From positions 1 through 22,313 of the forward strand of contig DASRPD010000020.1 in the NCBI GenBank assembly GCA_035646535.1: a DNA stretch of 22,313 nucleotides, read 5' to 3'. This document shows, piece after piece, positions 1 to 7,666 of this stretch (its first letter is position 1; the number at the start of each line of letters is the position of its first letter). A program made the translations under genes and the position numbers. The notes beneath the pieces are model-generated. The model worked only from the letters and a program-made list of their open reading frames with translations, did no database searches and had not been told where the DNA came from. The DNA comes from DASRPD01 sp035646535 (GTDB lineage Bacteria > Actinomycetota > Acidimicrobiia > IMCC26256 > JANYLB01).

Positions 1-1
1 G

Positions 2-442
2 AAGTCGACCCAGCCGACGGCGCGCAAGATGCTGGTGGAGATCCGCGATGCCGAAGACCGCGAGCATGCCCTCACCGCTATCGACGCGTTCGCGGCGGAG
101 TTCGGCCTGAAGTGGCCGAAGGCGGTCGCCAAGATCATCGACGACGCCGACCCGCTGCTCGCCTTCTACGACTTCCCGGCCGAGCATTGGATCCATCTCA
201 AGACCACCAACCCGATCGAGTCGACCTTCGCCACCGTTCGGCTCCGGACCAAGGTCACCAAGGGACCGGGCTCGCGCGCCGCCGGCCTCGCCATGGCCTT
301 CAAGCTCATCGAAGCGGCCGAGTCGCGGTGGCGGGCGGTCAACGCGCCACACCTCGTCGCCCTCGTCCGCGCCGGCGCCAAGTTCGACAAGGGGGTGATC
401 ATCGAACGCGCGAACACGCAGGATCAGGAGGACGCCGCGTGA
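2..442 (+). CDS. IS256-family (Mutator-type) transposase, C-terminal part, cut by the window edge
   Basis: The frame is open from the first bases of the window and ends in TGA at 440-442, giving about 146 residues. These families are usually near 400 residues, so only the C-terminal third is visible. The block AFYDFPAEHWIHLKTTNPIE followed by STFATVRLRT is the signature of IS256-type DDE transposases. The Glu in NPIES is the third catalytic acidic residue. The tail (LAMAFKLIEAAESRWR) is also typical and appears complete. The ATG at 29 is internal, not the start. The enzyme would catalyse cut-and-paste or copy-out transposition of its own element. Whether the copy is intact depends on sequence to the left of the window. 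Confidence 0.9.
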   Translation, partial: KSTQPTARKMLVEIRDAEDREHALTAIDAFAAEFGLKWPKAVAKIIDDADPLLAFYDFPAEHWIHLKTTNPIESTFATVRLRTKVTKGPGSRAAGLAMAFKLIEAAESRWRAVNAPHLVALVRAGAKFDKGVIIERANTQDQEDAA

Positions 443-702
443 TCAACGGAACAACCCGATCCACAGGTCTTGACTATTTCTCGCACACGTGCGAAGGTGC
501 ATCGTTCCTCTTCGATGGCGCGCCGCCGCACCTTACGCCTGCTCGCGGTGAGCCTGCCCCGGTGGTCCGGACACTGTGATCTTCCCCCGGTTTCATGGGG
601 GCAAGCTCAGGGCGACAGCCCGGTCGGATCGACTTATGCGGGTCGGGTCATGGGAGTGTTATCGGTGCACGGTGTAGGCCCTCAGCAAAGGCCGGGAGGC
701 AC
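443..702. other. intergenic DNA between the IS end and the SRPBCC gene
   Basis: Apart from the probable IS end and the small inverted repeat beside it, nothing coding is convincing here. The open frames are arginine-rich shadows. A promoter for the SRPBCC gene presumably lies here, but no clear -35/-10 pair was found. Confidence 0.4.
458..482 (+). mobile_element. probable right terminus of the IS256-type element
   Basis: Just after the transposase stop, the stretch containing CACAGGTCTTGACTATTTCT resembles the terminal inverted repeats of IS256-group elements, which often carry TTGACAAT-like cores close to the transposase stop. The left end is outside the window, so pairing of the two ends cannot be tested. 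A short inverted repeat, TCGCAC-AC-GTGCGA (481-494), overlaps its edge. The exact boundary is a guess. Confidence 0.35.
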
Positions 703-1152
703 ATGATGAGAGAGATGGTTGTCCAACGCGACATCGCAGCACCGCGTTCGGCCGTGTGGGCCGTGCTGGCCGATTTCCCGAACATCGCGGACTGGAACGG
801 CGGGGTGAAGACAAGCTTCACGACGAGCGAAGCCACCGCAGGCGTGGGAGCCAAGCGTCACTGCGATCTTGCACCGCTCGGCGCGTTGGAGGAGACGATC
901 GCCGAGTGGGCGCCTGAGGAGCGCATGGTGATACGGATCGATTCGGCAGCCAAGCTGCCGATCAAGTCTGCGCTGATGACGTGCACGCTCGATGAGGCCC
1001 AAGATTCGACGCCGACGCGGGTCAGCTATGCCTATACGCCGAAGTTCGGCCCGTTGGGCGCGCTGTTGGGCCCGATCCTGGACAGGCAGTTCACCAAGGG
1101 GTTCACCGGGTTCTTGGAGGACCTCGAGAAGGCAGCAGTCGCGAGGGCCTGA
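703..1152 (+). CDS. SRPBCC (START/Bet v1-like) family protein
   Basis: A protein of about 149 residues with the polyketide-cyclase/START-like pattern. The N-terminal strand VVQRDIAAPRSAVWAVLADF and the following IADW are the usual opening of the family. The C-terminal helix (RQFTKGFTGFLEDLEKA) closes the helix-grip fold. Such proteins bind hydrophobic ligands in the cytoplasm, and a few act as cyclases or dehydratases. No catalytic residue can be assigned. The frame is open further upstream, but GGGAGG at 694-699 points to ATG 703 or, with better spacing, the adjacent ATG 706. The gene stands alone between the IS end and a convergent operon. It is a different protein from the SRPBCC gene at 4679-5131. 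Family assignment is firm; the ligand is unknown. Confidence 0.82.
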   Translation: MMREMVVQRDIAAPRSAVWAVLADFPNIADWNGGVKTSFTTSEATAGVGAKRHCDLAPLGALEETIAEWAPEERMVIRIDSAAKLPIKSALMTCTLDEAQDSTPTRVSYAYTPKFGPLGALLGPILDRQFTKGFTGFLEDLEKAAVARA

Positions 1153-1167
1153 CCAACCTCGAGTGTC

Positions 1168-1185
1168 GAGACCCCGCTCGGTCTC
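1168..1185. terminator. candidate bidirectional hairpin between convergent genes
   Basis: GAGACC and GGTCTC form a perfect 6-bp stem around a 6-nt loop. It starts 15 nt after the SRPBCC stop and lies about 90 nt beyond the stop of the convergent operon. There is no T-run, as is common for GC-rich actinobacteria, so assignment as a terminator is weak. Confidence 0.3.
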
Positions 1186-1277
1186 AACCCAGCGCCGAAC
1201 AACCGGCCAACCCGGCGGGATGGAACGAGCCGCCGAACCGACCAAGCATCCCTTGGCCGATGCGGCCATCGACGGGA

Positions 1278-2099
1278 TCAGATGCCGGCGGCCAGCCGAT
1301 CAATGGTCGGACGCAAGATCATCGTGTAGGTGTCGGCGATGGCCGTCTCGCGATGCTCGTGCTGGGCTTCGAGCCGATTCGGGTCGTGCGCCACGGCCAT
1401 GAACGCCGCCTTGCTGGGGAAGGCGTTGCACCGGACCTGGTCCCACTGGCGACCGTCGCCGACGATGGTGCCCTCGACACCGAACCATCCGGAGATCCGC
1501 ACACCGTGGGGCACGGCGACGTCGCCCGCGTGGTTCTGGTACTCGACCATGTTCGTCTCGGCCTGACCCGGGTGGAACCGGATGACGTGCAGGACGGTGA
1601 CCGGGCCGTCGTCCTCCGTGGCCGGGTGGGGCACCTCGCTCCAGTCCGGGAAGGTCGCGGGATCCGTGCCATCGGCCGGCGACGGGATCGGCCGGCAGCC
1701 CATCACGATCGTCTCGGCCATGCCGGCTTCCTTGTGGATGTGCTTCTCCTGGAAGTCGGGCCGGCGCTGCATCTCGATGAACGACCGTCGGGTCGGGTAC
1801 TTCACGATGCCGACGCGGTCCCACTTCGGTGAGTCACCGAGCAGCTGGCTGTCGACCTCGGCGAAGAAGACCGGCTCGGCACCGATGTCGGTGAGCACGT
1901 CGATCGGGCTGTAGCGGTCGTCGGCCTCCTGACCGGAGATCGCAGCTTCCCGACCATCGGCGTACTGGGCGACCTCGTGGTAGCGCATGAGGTTCACCAT
2001 CCACACCGGGCGCTCGTCGGCCGGGTCGGTGGTCGCCAGCTTCAACCCGTACTCGTGGTCGACCTGGCCGTAGCCCGGCTTCCGTGTGTCGTCGCTCAT
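1278..2099 (-). CDS. DUF1330-like protein with two tandem dimeric alpha/beta-barrel domains
   Basis: A 273-residue protein, last gene of the leftward operon. The N-terminal half (about residues 30-137) opens with VWMVNLMRY and carries YADGREA, both typical of DUF1330-type dimeric alpha/beta barrels. The C-terminal half (about 163-265) repeats the plan: both halves show a strand beginning WDxV, then a Pro-xxxx-Phe helix, and a HxxxA.xxTxxM ending. The two halves could fold as an intramolecular barrel pair. Related ferredoxin-like barrels include monooxygenases, chlorite dismutase-like proteins and dehalogenation accessory proteins, but no cofactor or active residues can be named here. ATG 2099 lies 4 bp after the sulfatase-fusion stop and lacks a strong ribosome site, so translational coupling is likely. 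Confidence 0.72.
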   Translation of the reverse strand: MSDDTRKPGYGQVDHEYGLKLATTDPADERPVWMVNLMRYHEVAQYADGREAAISGQEADDRYSPIDVLTDIGAEPVFFAEVDSQLLGDSPKWDRVGIVKYPTRRSFIEMQRRPDFQEKHIHKEAGMAETIVMGCRPIPSPADGTDPATFPDWSEVPHPATEDDGPVTVLHVIRFHPGQAETNMVEYQNHAGDVAVPHGVRISGWFGVEGTIVGDGRQWDQVRCNAFPSKAAFMAVAHDPNRLEAQHEHRETAIADTYTMILRPTIDRLAAGI

Positions 2100-2103
2100 C
2101 GGA

Positions 2104-4686
2104 TCAGTCTCTCGTCGTCGTGGAGCCATCGGCAACCAGCTGCGCCAGCTCCCTCGCCACCATCGGGGCCGCGTTCTGGTTCTGGCCGGTGACGAGGTTC
2201 CCGTCGACGACCCAGTGGTTGGCGAACGGGTCGCGGAACCTCGTCTCGCTCTCGAAGATCGCACCCATGGCACGCATCTCGGTCTCGGGGTGCTGCGGGG
2301 TGGACTCGATGCCCAGCTCCCGCACCTGCTTGTCGGTGACGGCCGAGATCTTGCGGCCCTCGACCAGCGGTCGCCCGTCGGGTGTCTTGGCATTGCGCAG
2401 CCCGAGCGGCCCGTGGCACACGCCGCCGATGGCCCGGCCGAGCTCGTTGGCCTTGGTCACCTGGTCGGCGAGCTCCTCGGAGAAGCCGAAGTCGAAGGCC
2501 GCGCCCCACCCGCCGGCGAGGAACACGATGTCGTAGTCGGCCATGTCGAGATCACCAATGGCCTCGGAGTCGCTGACCTTGGCCCGGAGCTCCTCGTCGG
2601 CGATGAAGCGATCGTCGTGCTCGCTGCGCAGCACCGGCTTCAGCGACTGCGGATCGACCGGCACCACGCCGCCGCGCGGGCTGGCGATGTCGACCTCCAT
2701 GCCGGCGTCGAGGAACACGTAGTACGGCGCGGTCATCTCGCCGGCGAACACGCCCGTCGGCTTGCCGATGTCGAGCACGCCGTGGTTGGTGCAGATGACG
2801 AGAGCGCGTCGCCCGGTCAGATCCGGGGCCGTTCCGGCGGCTTCGTCTTCGGGATGCATCCCGAGTCGCTGGACCAGACGGCGCAGGGCGCGGGCCGGCG
2901 CGGGCGGGGTCTTGGCCGGCGGGCCGGCCGTCGGGCGGCGCTCGGCGTAGGGCCACGGCTCGTTGCGCTCGGGGATCGACGAGGCTCGTTCGTGCTTCAG
3001 CTGCATCCGGAGGTGCTCCTTCAGCTCGCGGAGATCGGGGTCGGTCCACCGGTTGGTTGCCTCGATCGGGTCGGCGGTGAGGTCGTACAGCTCCCACTGG
3101 TCGCCGAGCGGCGCAGTCCGGTACACCGCACCGCCCGGGCCGTTGGCCGCGAGGTGGCGGACGCCCGGCTCGGTCCAGGTGGCGGGGTCGTCGAAGGTGC
3201 GGACCAGCTTCCACAGATGGCCGGCGCCGCCCGGTGCGTCGGTGTCGTCGACGCGGGCGACGAGTCCCTCGAAGTTGGAACCGACGTGGGCCGGCACCTG
3301 GATGCGCAGCGGCGCGGGCGGTTTCGTCGTGCGCTTGAGTCTGCGCGCCACACCCGAGGCACCGCTGTCGCCCTCGAGCATGTTGTCGCGGGTCATGAGG
3401 TAGACGGCGCGAGCGTCGTCGGCCGCAGCGCCGTCGACGATCGGCATGAGGTTCCGACCGGGGAGGTCGTGGACCTCGGAGAACGAGCTGGTCAGCTCGG
3501 CGGCGACCGACGCGGCGTCGATGCCCGCCGCACCGAGGAGCGTGGGCACGAGGTCGACGTGCGACGTCGGAGCCTCGACCGTCCTCGCGGTCGTCTCGCC
3601 GTCACCGACTCGGGCGATGACGAACGGCACGCGGGTCGCCTCGTCGTAGAGGTTGAACCACTTCTGGTGCAGTCCGCCGTGGGCACCGAGGAGGTCACCG
3701 TGGTCCGAGGTGCGAACGATGACCGCATGGTCCGATCCCCCGTCGGTGACGGCACGGCGGACACGGTCGAGCGGACCGTCGACCTCGGCGTGGAGCCGGT
3801 AGTAGAGGTCGCGGTACCGCTGGGCATTTCGCTTGTAGATCCGGGCGATGGCCGGCGCGGGTCCGTAGCCCGAGTAGTAGGACTCGCGGAAGGCGATCTG
3901 CGCGGCCGGCTTGGTCGAGAGATCCTCGTCGGCGGTGGGCGGCGCGGGGATGGTGGGCGGATCGAGCGGCGATGGTTCGATCGGGTTCCGCCGCAGCCAC
4001 GCCGGGAACAGCACGATGTCGTGCGGGTTCACGAAGCTGGCGACGAGCAAGACGGGCCGCTGAGCGTCGGCGTCGCCGGCACGCCGTCGGGCATAGCGGT
4101 CCTCGAGCCAGGCAATCACACGGTCGGCGATCAAGGGATCTCGTCGCAGGCCGCTGTTGGCGAGCTCTGCGCCGTGGGGCTCGGGACCGACCCATCCGGA
4201 GAAGCCGAAGGGCGCGAGCGGGTCGGCGTCGAGGTAACGCCGCACGGCCGCGGGGTCGACGGTGCCGGCGTCGTCGTTGGTGGCCAGCGCCTTGCCGGTC
4301 GCGTGGTCGTGAAGGTCGGCGTGGGAGATGTGCCACTTGCCGGCGTAGTGGGTGTCGTAGCCGGCGGCGCGGAACCAGTTGCCGAGCGTCGGGACCTCGC
4401 CCTCGCGCATCCAACGCATGCGGGAGTCGTCGGCCAACTTCCCGAGGCCGTCGGTCTGGGTGACGCCGTGCACGTCGGGGTACTGGCCGGTGAAGAGCGT
4501 CGGGCGGCTGGGCACGCACGCGAGGGATCCGGTGTAGTGCCGTTGGAAGCTGACGCCGTGCTCGTCGAACCATCGGCGACCGTTCAGGGTCCGTTCCCGC
4601 CAGGCGAGCACGTCGTCGGACTCGTACGGAGGAACGGCCCGCTCCTCGTCGGTCATCAGGATGATGATGTCGGGGCGGTCAGACAC
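2104..4686 (-). CDS. sulfatase fused to a C-terminal DJ-1/PfpI (class I amidotransferase-like) domain
   Basis: An 860-residue two-domain protein. Residues 1 to about 585 are a type I sulfatase. Asp13 lies in the first metal-binding strand (ILMTDEER). Cys57 in C57-V-P-S-R is the residue converted to formylglycine. Lys117 and His119 sit in GKWH, and Asp328-His329 in SDHGD complete the metal site. An Ala/Pro-rich linker (about 585-622) leads to a DJ-1/PfpI domain (about 623-855) with nucleophile Cys757 in GVCHGP and the partner Glu650. There is no signal peptide, so it should act in the cytoplasm, probably hydrolysing a sulfate or phosphonate ester taken into the cell. The DJ-1-like part resembles chaperone, glyoxalase or amidase members. 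The start is GTG at 4686, inside an 8-bp overlap with the upstream SRPBCC stop (GTGTCTGA). Both domains are complete, and the fusion is unusual. Confidence 0.88.
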   Translation of the reverse strand: MSDRPDIIILMTDEERAVPPYESDDVLAWRERTLNGRRWFDEHGVSFQRHYTGSLACVPSRPTLFTGQYPDVHGVTQTDGLGKLADDSRMRWMREGEVPTLGNWFRAAGYDTHYAGKWHISHADLHDHATGKALATNDDAGTVDPAAVRRYLDADPLAPFGFSGWVGPEPHGAELANSGLRRDPLIADRVIAWLEDRYARRRAGDADAQRPVLLVASFVNPHDIVLFPAWLRRNPIEPSPLDPPTIPAPPTADEDLSTKPAAQIAFRESYYSGYGPAPAIARIYKRNAQRYRDLYYRLHAEVDGPLDRVRRAVTDGGSDHAVIVRTSDHGDLLGAHGGLHQKWFNLYDEATRVPFVIARVGDGETTARTVEAPTSHVDLVPTLLGAAGIDAASVAAELTSSFSEVHDLPGRNLMPIVDGAAADDARAVYLMTRDNMLEGDSGASGVARRLKRTTKPPAPLRIQVPAHVGSNFEGLVARVDDTDAPGGAGHLWKLVRTFDDPATWTEPGVRHLAANGPGGAVYRTAPLGDQWELYDLTADPIEATNRWTDPDLRELKEHLRMQLKHERASSIPERNEPWPYAERRPTAGPPAKTPPAPARALRRLVQRLGMHPEDEAAGTAPDLTGRRALVICTNHGVLDIGKPTGVFAGEMTAPYYVFLDAGMEVDIASPRGGVVPVDPQSLKPVLRSEHDDRFIADEELRAKVSDSEAIGDLDMADYDIVFLAGGWGAAFDFGFSEELADQVTKANELGRAIGGVCHGPLGLRNAKTPDGRPLVEGRKISAVTDKQVRELGIESTPQHPETEMRAMGAIFESETRFRDPFANHWVVDGNLVTGQNQNAAPMVARELAQLVADGSTTTRD

Positions 4687-5131
4687 GGCTGTTCTCCAGG
4701 TGGTCGGCGAGTCCGGCGAGCATCACGTCGGACTGCTTGGCGAGCACGCGGCCCACGACGCGAGCGGCGAGCTGCTGGGGCGGGCGAGGGCCGATGTCGA
4801 CCGTGGTGGTCAAGGTCGCGACGGTGGCTCCGTCGCCCTCCGGCCGCAGCTCCCAGCGGTTGCGCACCGTGCGCAACCGTGGCGGGAGTCCTTCGATGTC
4901 GTAGGCCAGCGTGGTCGGCGCGTCGAACTCGATGATCCGCTCGACCAAGGTCTTGCGCCCGGCCTGGATGCGGCGGGTCGTGCCGGTCGGTGCGCCGTTG
5001 TCGCCCGGCTGCAGCACGCAGGAGTGGTCGACGTTGTCGGCCCACACGCTGATCGAGCCGAAGTCGGCGAGCACGTCCCAGATCGCCTGGGGTGTGGCAG
5101 CGATCGTGCGGGTACGGGTGATCTCGGTCAT
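4679..5131 (-). CDS. SRPBCC family protein, third gene of the dehalogenase operon
   Basis: A 150-residue helix-grip protein. It opens with ITRTRTIAATPQAIWDVLAD and has the family's WADNVDHS segment. The middle strands (TTRRIQAGRKTLVERIIEFD, then WELRPEGDGATV) and a C-terminal helix (KQSDVMLAGLADHLE) follow. It resembles coenzyme Q-binding/polyketide cyclase-like SRPBCC proteins that hold hydrophobic substrates. ATG 5131 overlaps the upstream stop by 4 bp (ATGA). Its own stop overlaps the GTG of the sulfatase fusion by 8 bp, so the three genes are translated together. It may bind or shuttle the aromatic or lipid-like compound that the operon degrades, but nothing in the sequence proves this. 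Confidence 0.83.
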   Translation of the reverse strand: MTEITRTRTIAATPQAIWDVLADFGSISVWADNVDHSCVLQPGDNGAPTGTTRRIQAGRKTLVERIIEFDAPTTLAYDIEGLPPRLRTVRNRWELRPEGDGATVATLTTTVDIGPRPPQQLAARVVGRVLAKQSDVMLAGLADHLENSRV

Positions 5132-6000
5132 GGGCGCGGCGCCCGGTCGCGTGCGGCCGGCATCCAGTTGGGACCGGCGGTCTCGTCGATGCGCTCGACG
5201 AGCCGGGGACCGACCGGCTCGACGAGGTCGAGGATCTCCAGCGTGTGCTCCTCGCCGAGGTGTTGCCACGGCGCGGCGCACACGCGGTCGAGCTGGTCCT
5301 CGAGCTCTTGGCGGTAGGAGATCCCGACCTCCTTGACCGCGCCGTCGGTGACGAGTCCCCGATCCTGGAGGCGAGCCATGGCGGCGTCGAGCGCAGCGTC
5401 GTCGGCGCCCCGGCTCCGAGCCAGCCAGTCGCCGGCGTAGTTCCGCCACGCACCGTCGAGGATGCCGGCCATGGTGCCGTCGAGATCCTCGGCGATCTGG
5501 ATGGCCCAGTGGGTGTCACCCCGCCACTCCCGAATGCAGTTGACCGCCAACCACGCGGAGAGGAGCTGGTCGTCCGGCCGCGGCCATTCCCGGAGGCTGG
5601 CGGCCAGGACCCGACCGGCGATCGGGAGCGCGTCGGCTGCCTCCCACAGGGGCTCGGCGAGTCCGGCCAACCCGTCGCAGATCTCAGGCGCGTAGGTACG
5701 CAGTCCTTGGACGACGGCGTCATCGCGTGCCCCGGCAGCGGCCTCGAACGTGGTGTGGGTGCGACACAAGTCGAGTGCCATCGCGACGAAATCCGGGTGG
5801 ATCGAGCCGAACGCGGCGGTCACCGCCGCATTGCCGCCCGCACCGAGTGAGGCCCCACGGGTGGCGATGTAGTAGCCGAGGCCGTCGGGCACTCCGAGGG
5901 CGGCGTAGTTCTCCGTGCCCTTCGGATCCCAGAAGATCCACCCGACGAGTCGGTGCGAAGCCAGCGCCGCCCGCCGCGTGAGCTCGGTCCAATCGGTCAC
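5128..6000 (-). CDS. SCO6745-like protein (uncharacterised actinobacterial helical family)
   Basis: A 290-residue soluble, mostly helical protein. It matches from memory the family annotated after Streptomyces SCO6745: an early YAALGVPDG..YYIATRGASLG segment, then a short FG.IHP block, a central REWRGDTHWA motif, and a C-terminal winged-helix-like part (LQDRGLVTDGAVKEVGISYR). The conserved RGDxH segment might form an active or binding site. The function of the family is not established. The start is GTG 6000, forming a GTGA overlap with the stop of the dehalogenase gene. The position between a dehalogenase and an SRPBCC gene suggests a role in the same pathway. It could be a ligand-sensing or carrier protein rather than an enzyme. 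Confidence 0.72.
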   Translation of the reverse strand: MTDWTELTRRAALASHRLVGWIFWDPKGTENYAALGVPDGLGYYIATRGASLGAGGNAAVTAAFGSIHPDFVAMALDLCRTHTTFEAAAGARDDAVVQGLRTYAPEICDGLAGLAEPLWEAADALPIAGRVLAASLREWPRPDDQLLSAWLAVNCIREWRGDTHWAIQIAEDLDGTMAGILDGAWRNYAGDWLARSRGADDAALDAAMARLQDRGLVTDGAVKEVGISYRQELEDQLDRVCAAPWQHLGEEHTLEILDLVEPVGPRLVERIDETAGPNWMPAARDRAPRP

Positions 6001-6911
6001 GACGACGTCGTGGCGATGAAGTCGACGAGCACACCTGCGAGCTCAGGTCCGCGGTCTTCCTGGAGGAAGTGCGCGGCCCCTTCGATCGTCACGTGCGGCC
6101 GGCCCGCGGCTCCGGGGACCTTCGCGAGGAACGGAGCGTCCCCACCGGCGGTGACGGGATCGCCGTCGCTGAAGGTGAGCAGGAACGGCTGCTGGAACTG
6201 CTCGAGCACCTTCCAGGCAGCCCCGTTGTCGGCGCTCGCCGGGTCGTCGGGGCTGGTCGGCACGAGGGCCGGGAAGATGCGCGCGCCGGCCTTGTAGGTG
6301 TCGTCGGGGAAGGGGGCGTCGTAGGCGGCGATCACCTCGGGTGCGAGGGCGGTGGCGCAGCCCCCGTTGATGATGGCGGCCACCGGGAACTCCTCGGTCT
6401 CCTGGGAGAACTTCTGCCAGGCGAGGAACGCCTCACTTGCGGGTCCGTGCCCGGTCGGGAGGCCGGAGTTCCCGATGGCGACGCGCTCGTAACGCTCGGG
6501 AGCGATCGCCACGAGACGCAGGCCGACGAGGCCGCCCCAGTCCTGACCGAAGTAGGTGATGCCCCGCAGGTCGAGGTGGTCGAACAGGAGCTGGCGCATC
6601 CACTCGACGTGACGGGCGTAGGTGTAGTCGGATTGCCGGGTCGGCTTGTCGCTGCGACCGAAGCCGACGAGATCCGGCGCGACGACCCGGTGGCCGGCCT
6701 TGACCAAGAGCGGGATCATGTGCCGGTACAGGAACGACCACGACGGCTCGCCGTGCATGAGGAGGACGGGCGCCGCGTCGCGGGGACCCTCGTCGAGGTA
6801 GTGGACCCGGAGGGTGCCGCCATCGCCGTCATCGACCTCGGCGTAGTGCGGGGTGAACGCATAGTTCGGGAGATCGGCAAAGCGGTCGTCGGGGGTTCGG
6901 ACAGTCTGCAT
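5997..6911 (-). CDS. haloalkane dehalogenase, HLD-I (DhlA-like) subfamily
   Basis: A 304-residue alpha/beta-hydrolase. It would hydrolyse a carbon-halogen bond, releasing halide and an alcohol. The nucleophile is Asp124 in GQDWGG and the adjacent Trp125 is a halide-binding residue. The oxyanion/halide motif is HGEPSWS (Glu56). Asp251 in SDGDP is the likely acid and His281 in AAHFLQED the base. Asp124-Trp125 fall at the numbers used for Xanthobacter DhlA. A Trp at 165 in the cap could be the second halide ligand. The frame is open upstream to 6968, but ATG 6911 is preceded by TGAGGAA at good spacing. It is the first gene of the five-gene operon and lies divergent from a TetR gene. An epoxide hydrolase is less likely because of the DW pair after the nucleophile. 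Confidence 0.88.
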   Translation of the reverse strand: MQTVRTPDDRFADLPNYAFTPHYAEVDDGDGGTLRVHYLDEGPRDAAPVLLMHGEPSWSFLYRHMIPLLVKAGHRVVAPDLVGFGRSDKPTRQSDYTYARHVEWMRQLLFDHLDLRGITYFGQDWGGLVGLRLVAIAPERYERVAIGNSGLPTGHGPASEAFLAWQKFSQETEEFPVAAIINGGCATALAPEVIAAYDAPFPDDTYKAGARIFPALVPTSPDDPASADNGAAWKVLEQFQQPFLLTFSDGDPVTAGGDAPFLAKVPGAAGRPHVTIEGAAHFLQEDRGPELAGVLVDFIATTSS

Positions 6912-6922
6912 CGACGATTCCT

Positions 6923-6959
6923 CAGGTGGTCGGACGGGCTCCAGGTGGTCGGACGGGCT
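6923..6959. repeat. two tandem copies of an 18-bp sequence in the operon leader
   Basis: CAGGTGGTCGGACGGGCT occurs at 6923-6940 and again at 6942-6959, identical and one base apart. It lies just upstream of the ribosome site of the dehalogenase gene, in the leader or core promoter. It may be a recent slip duplication or paired regulator sites. Confidence 0.85.
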
Positions 6960-6973
6960 GCAACCCATTCGAC

Positions 6974-7000
6974 ACTATTAGGAGCGCCATCGTCAATAGT
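6974..7000. promoter_or_regulatory. inverted repeat between dehalogenase operon and tetR gene, candidate TetR operator
   Basis: ACTATT (6974-6979) and AATAGT (6995-7000) form a perfect inverted repeat with a 15-bp spacer, in the 138-bp gap between the divergent starts. On the minus strand TTGACG overlaps the right arm and could be a -35 box for the operon. It is the natural candidate site for the adjacent TetR protein, controlling both directions. This is inferred from position and symmetry only. Confidence 0.5.
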
Positions 7001-7049
7001 TTTTGCGCCTCCTACTCGCAGAACTCGGTCGTTGGATACGATTGCCCCC

Positions 7050-7658
7050 GTGGCAGCCGAGGAACTGACCCTGGTTGACGGACGACGAGCCCGCAGAGAC
7101 CGCAACCGCGCGGCCGTCATCGACGCGATGTTCAGCCTGTTGGACGAAGGCGTCGTCCCGCCACCGACCGAAGCGATTGCCGCGCGAGCCGGCGTCTCGG
7201 TGTCGTCGATCTTCCGGTACTTCGAGAGCCTGGACGACTTGCAGGCCCAGACCATCGAGCGACACTTCGAACGCTTCGCTCCACTCTTCGAGATCCCGTC
7301 GATCGGCGCCGGATCGCTCGAGGATCGCATCGACCGCCTGGTGGGCGCCCGCATCGAGCTCTACCGGTCGATCGCACCGGTCGCGCGTCTCGCCCGCTCG
7401 CGATCGCTCGACCATGCGCGCGTCGCCGACGCCCTGGCGAAGACGCGGACCTCGTTCGCCGGCCAGATCCGAGTCCACTTCGCAACCGAGGTCGCACGCC
7501 TGACCCGCCCGCAGAGCGACGACCTGGTCGCGCTCGTCGACACCCTCACCTCGTTTGAGTCGTGGGACCTCCTCCGGTCGACCCACGACCGTTCCGACCG
7601 CCTGATCCGCCGGGCGTGGACGGCCGGCATCCGACGACTCGTGGCTCACCCGGCCTGA
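7050..7658 (+). CDS. TetR/AcrR-family transcriptional regulator
   Basis: A 202-residue protein. A basic N-terminus (GRRARRDRNRAAVIDAMFSL) leads into a TetR helix-turn-helix at about residues 38-57 (TEAIAARAGVSVSSIFRYFE). A helical ligand-binding domain without strong motifs follows. The frame stays open far upstream as a shadow of the dehalogenase gene, so the start must be chosen: GTG 7050 places the HTH at the usual distance, and TTG 7032 is an alternative. No clear ribosome site precedes either, so a leaderless message is possible. It diverges from the dehalogenase operon across an inverted repeat and most likely represses it until an inducer, perhaps the halogenated substrate, binds. It converges on the arylsulfatase gene. 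Confidence 0.85.
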   Translation: MAAEELTLVDGRRARRDRNRAAVIDAMFSLLDEGVVPPPTEAIAARAGVSVSSIFRYFESLDDLQAQTIERHFERFAPLFEIPSIGAGSLEDRIDRLVGARIELYRSIAPVARLARSRSLDHARVADALAKTRTSFAGQIRVHFATEVARLTRPQSDDLVALVDTLTSFESWDLLRSTHDRSDRLIRRAWTAGIRRLVAHPA

Positions 7659-7666
7659 AGCCACCC

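Noticed and set aside
2086..4935. Very long plus-strand open frame (949 codons) opposite the sulfatase fusion
   Set aside because: It is rich in Gly, Val, Arg and Asp with no domain. It is the antisense shadow of a clear two-domain enzyme in GC-rich DNA.
6069..7049. Upstream in-frame extension of the TetR gene
   Set aside because: It runs antisense through the dehalogenase gene and shows no domain. The TetR helix-turn-helix starts at the normal distance from GTG 7050.
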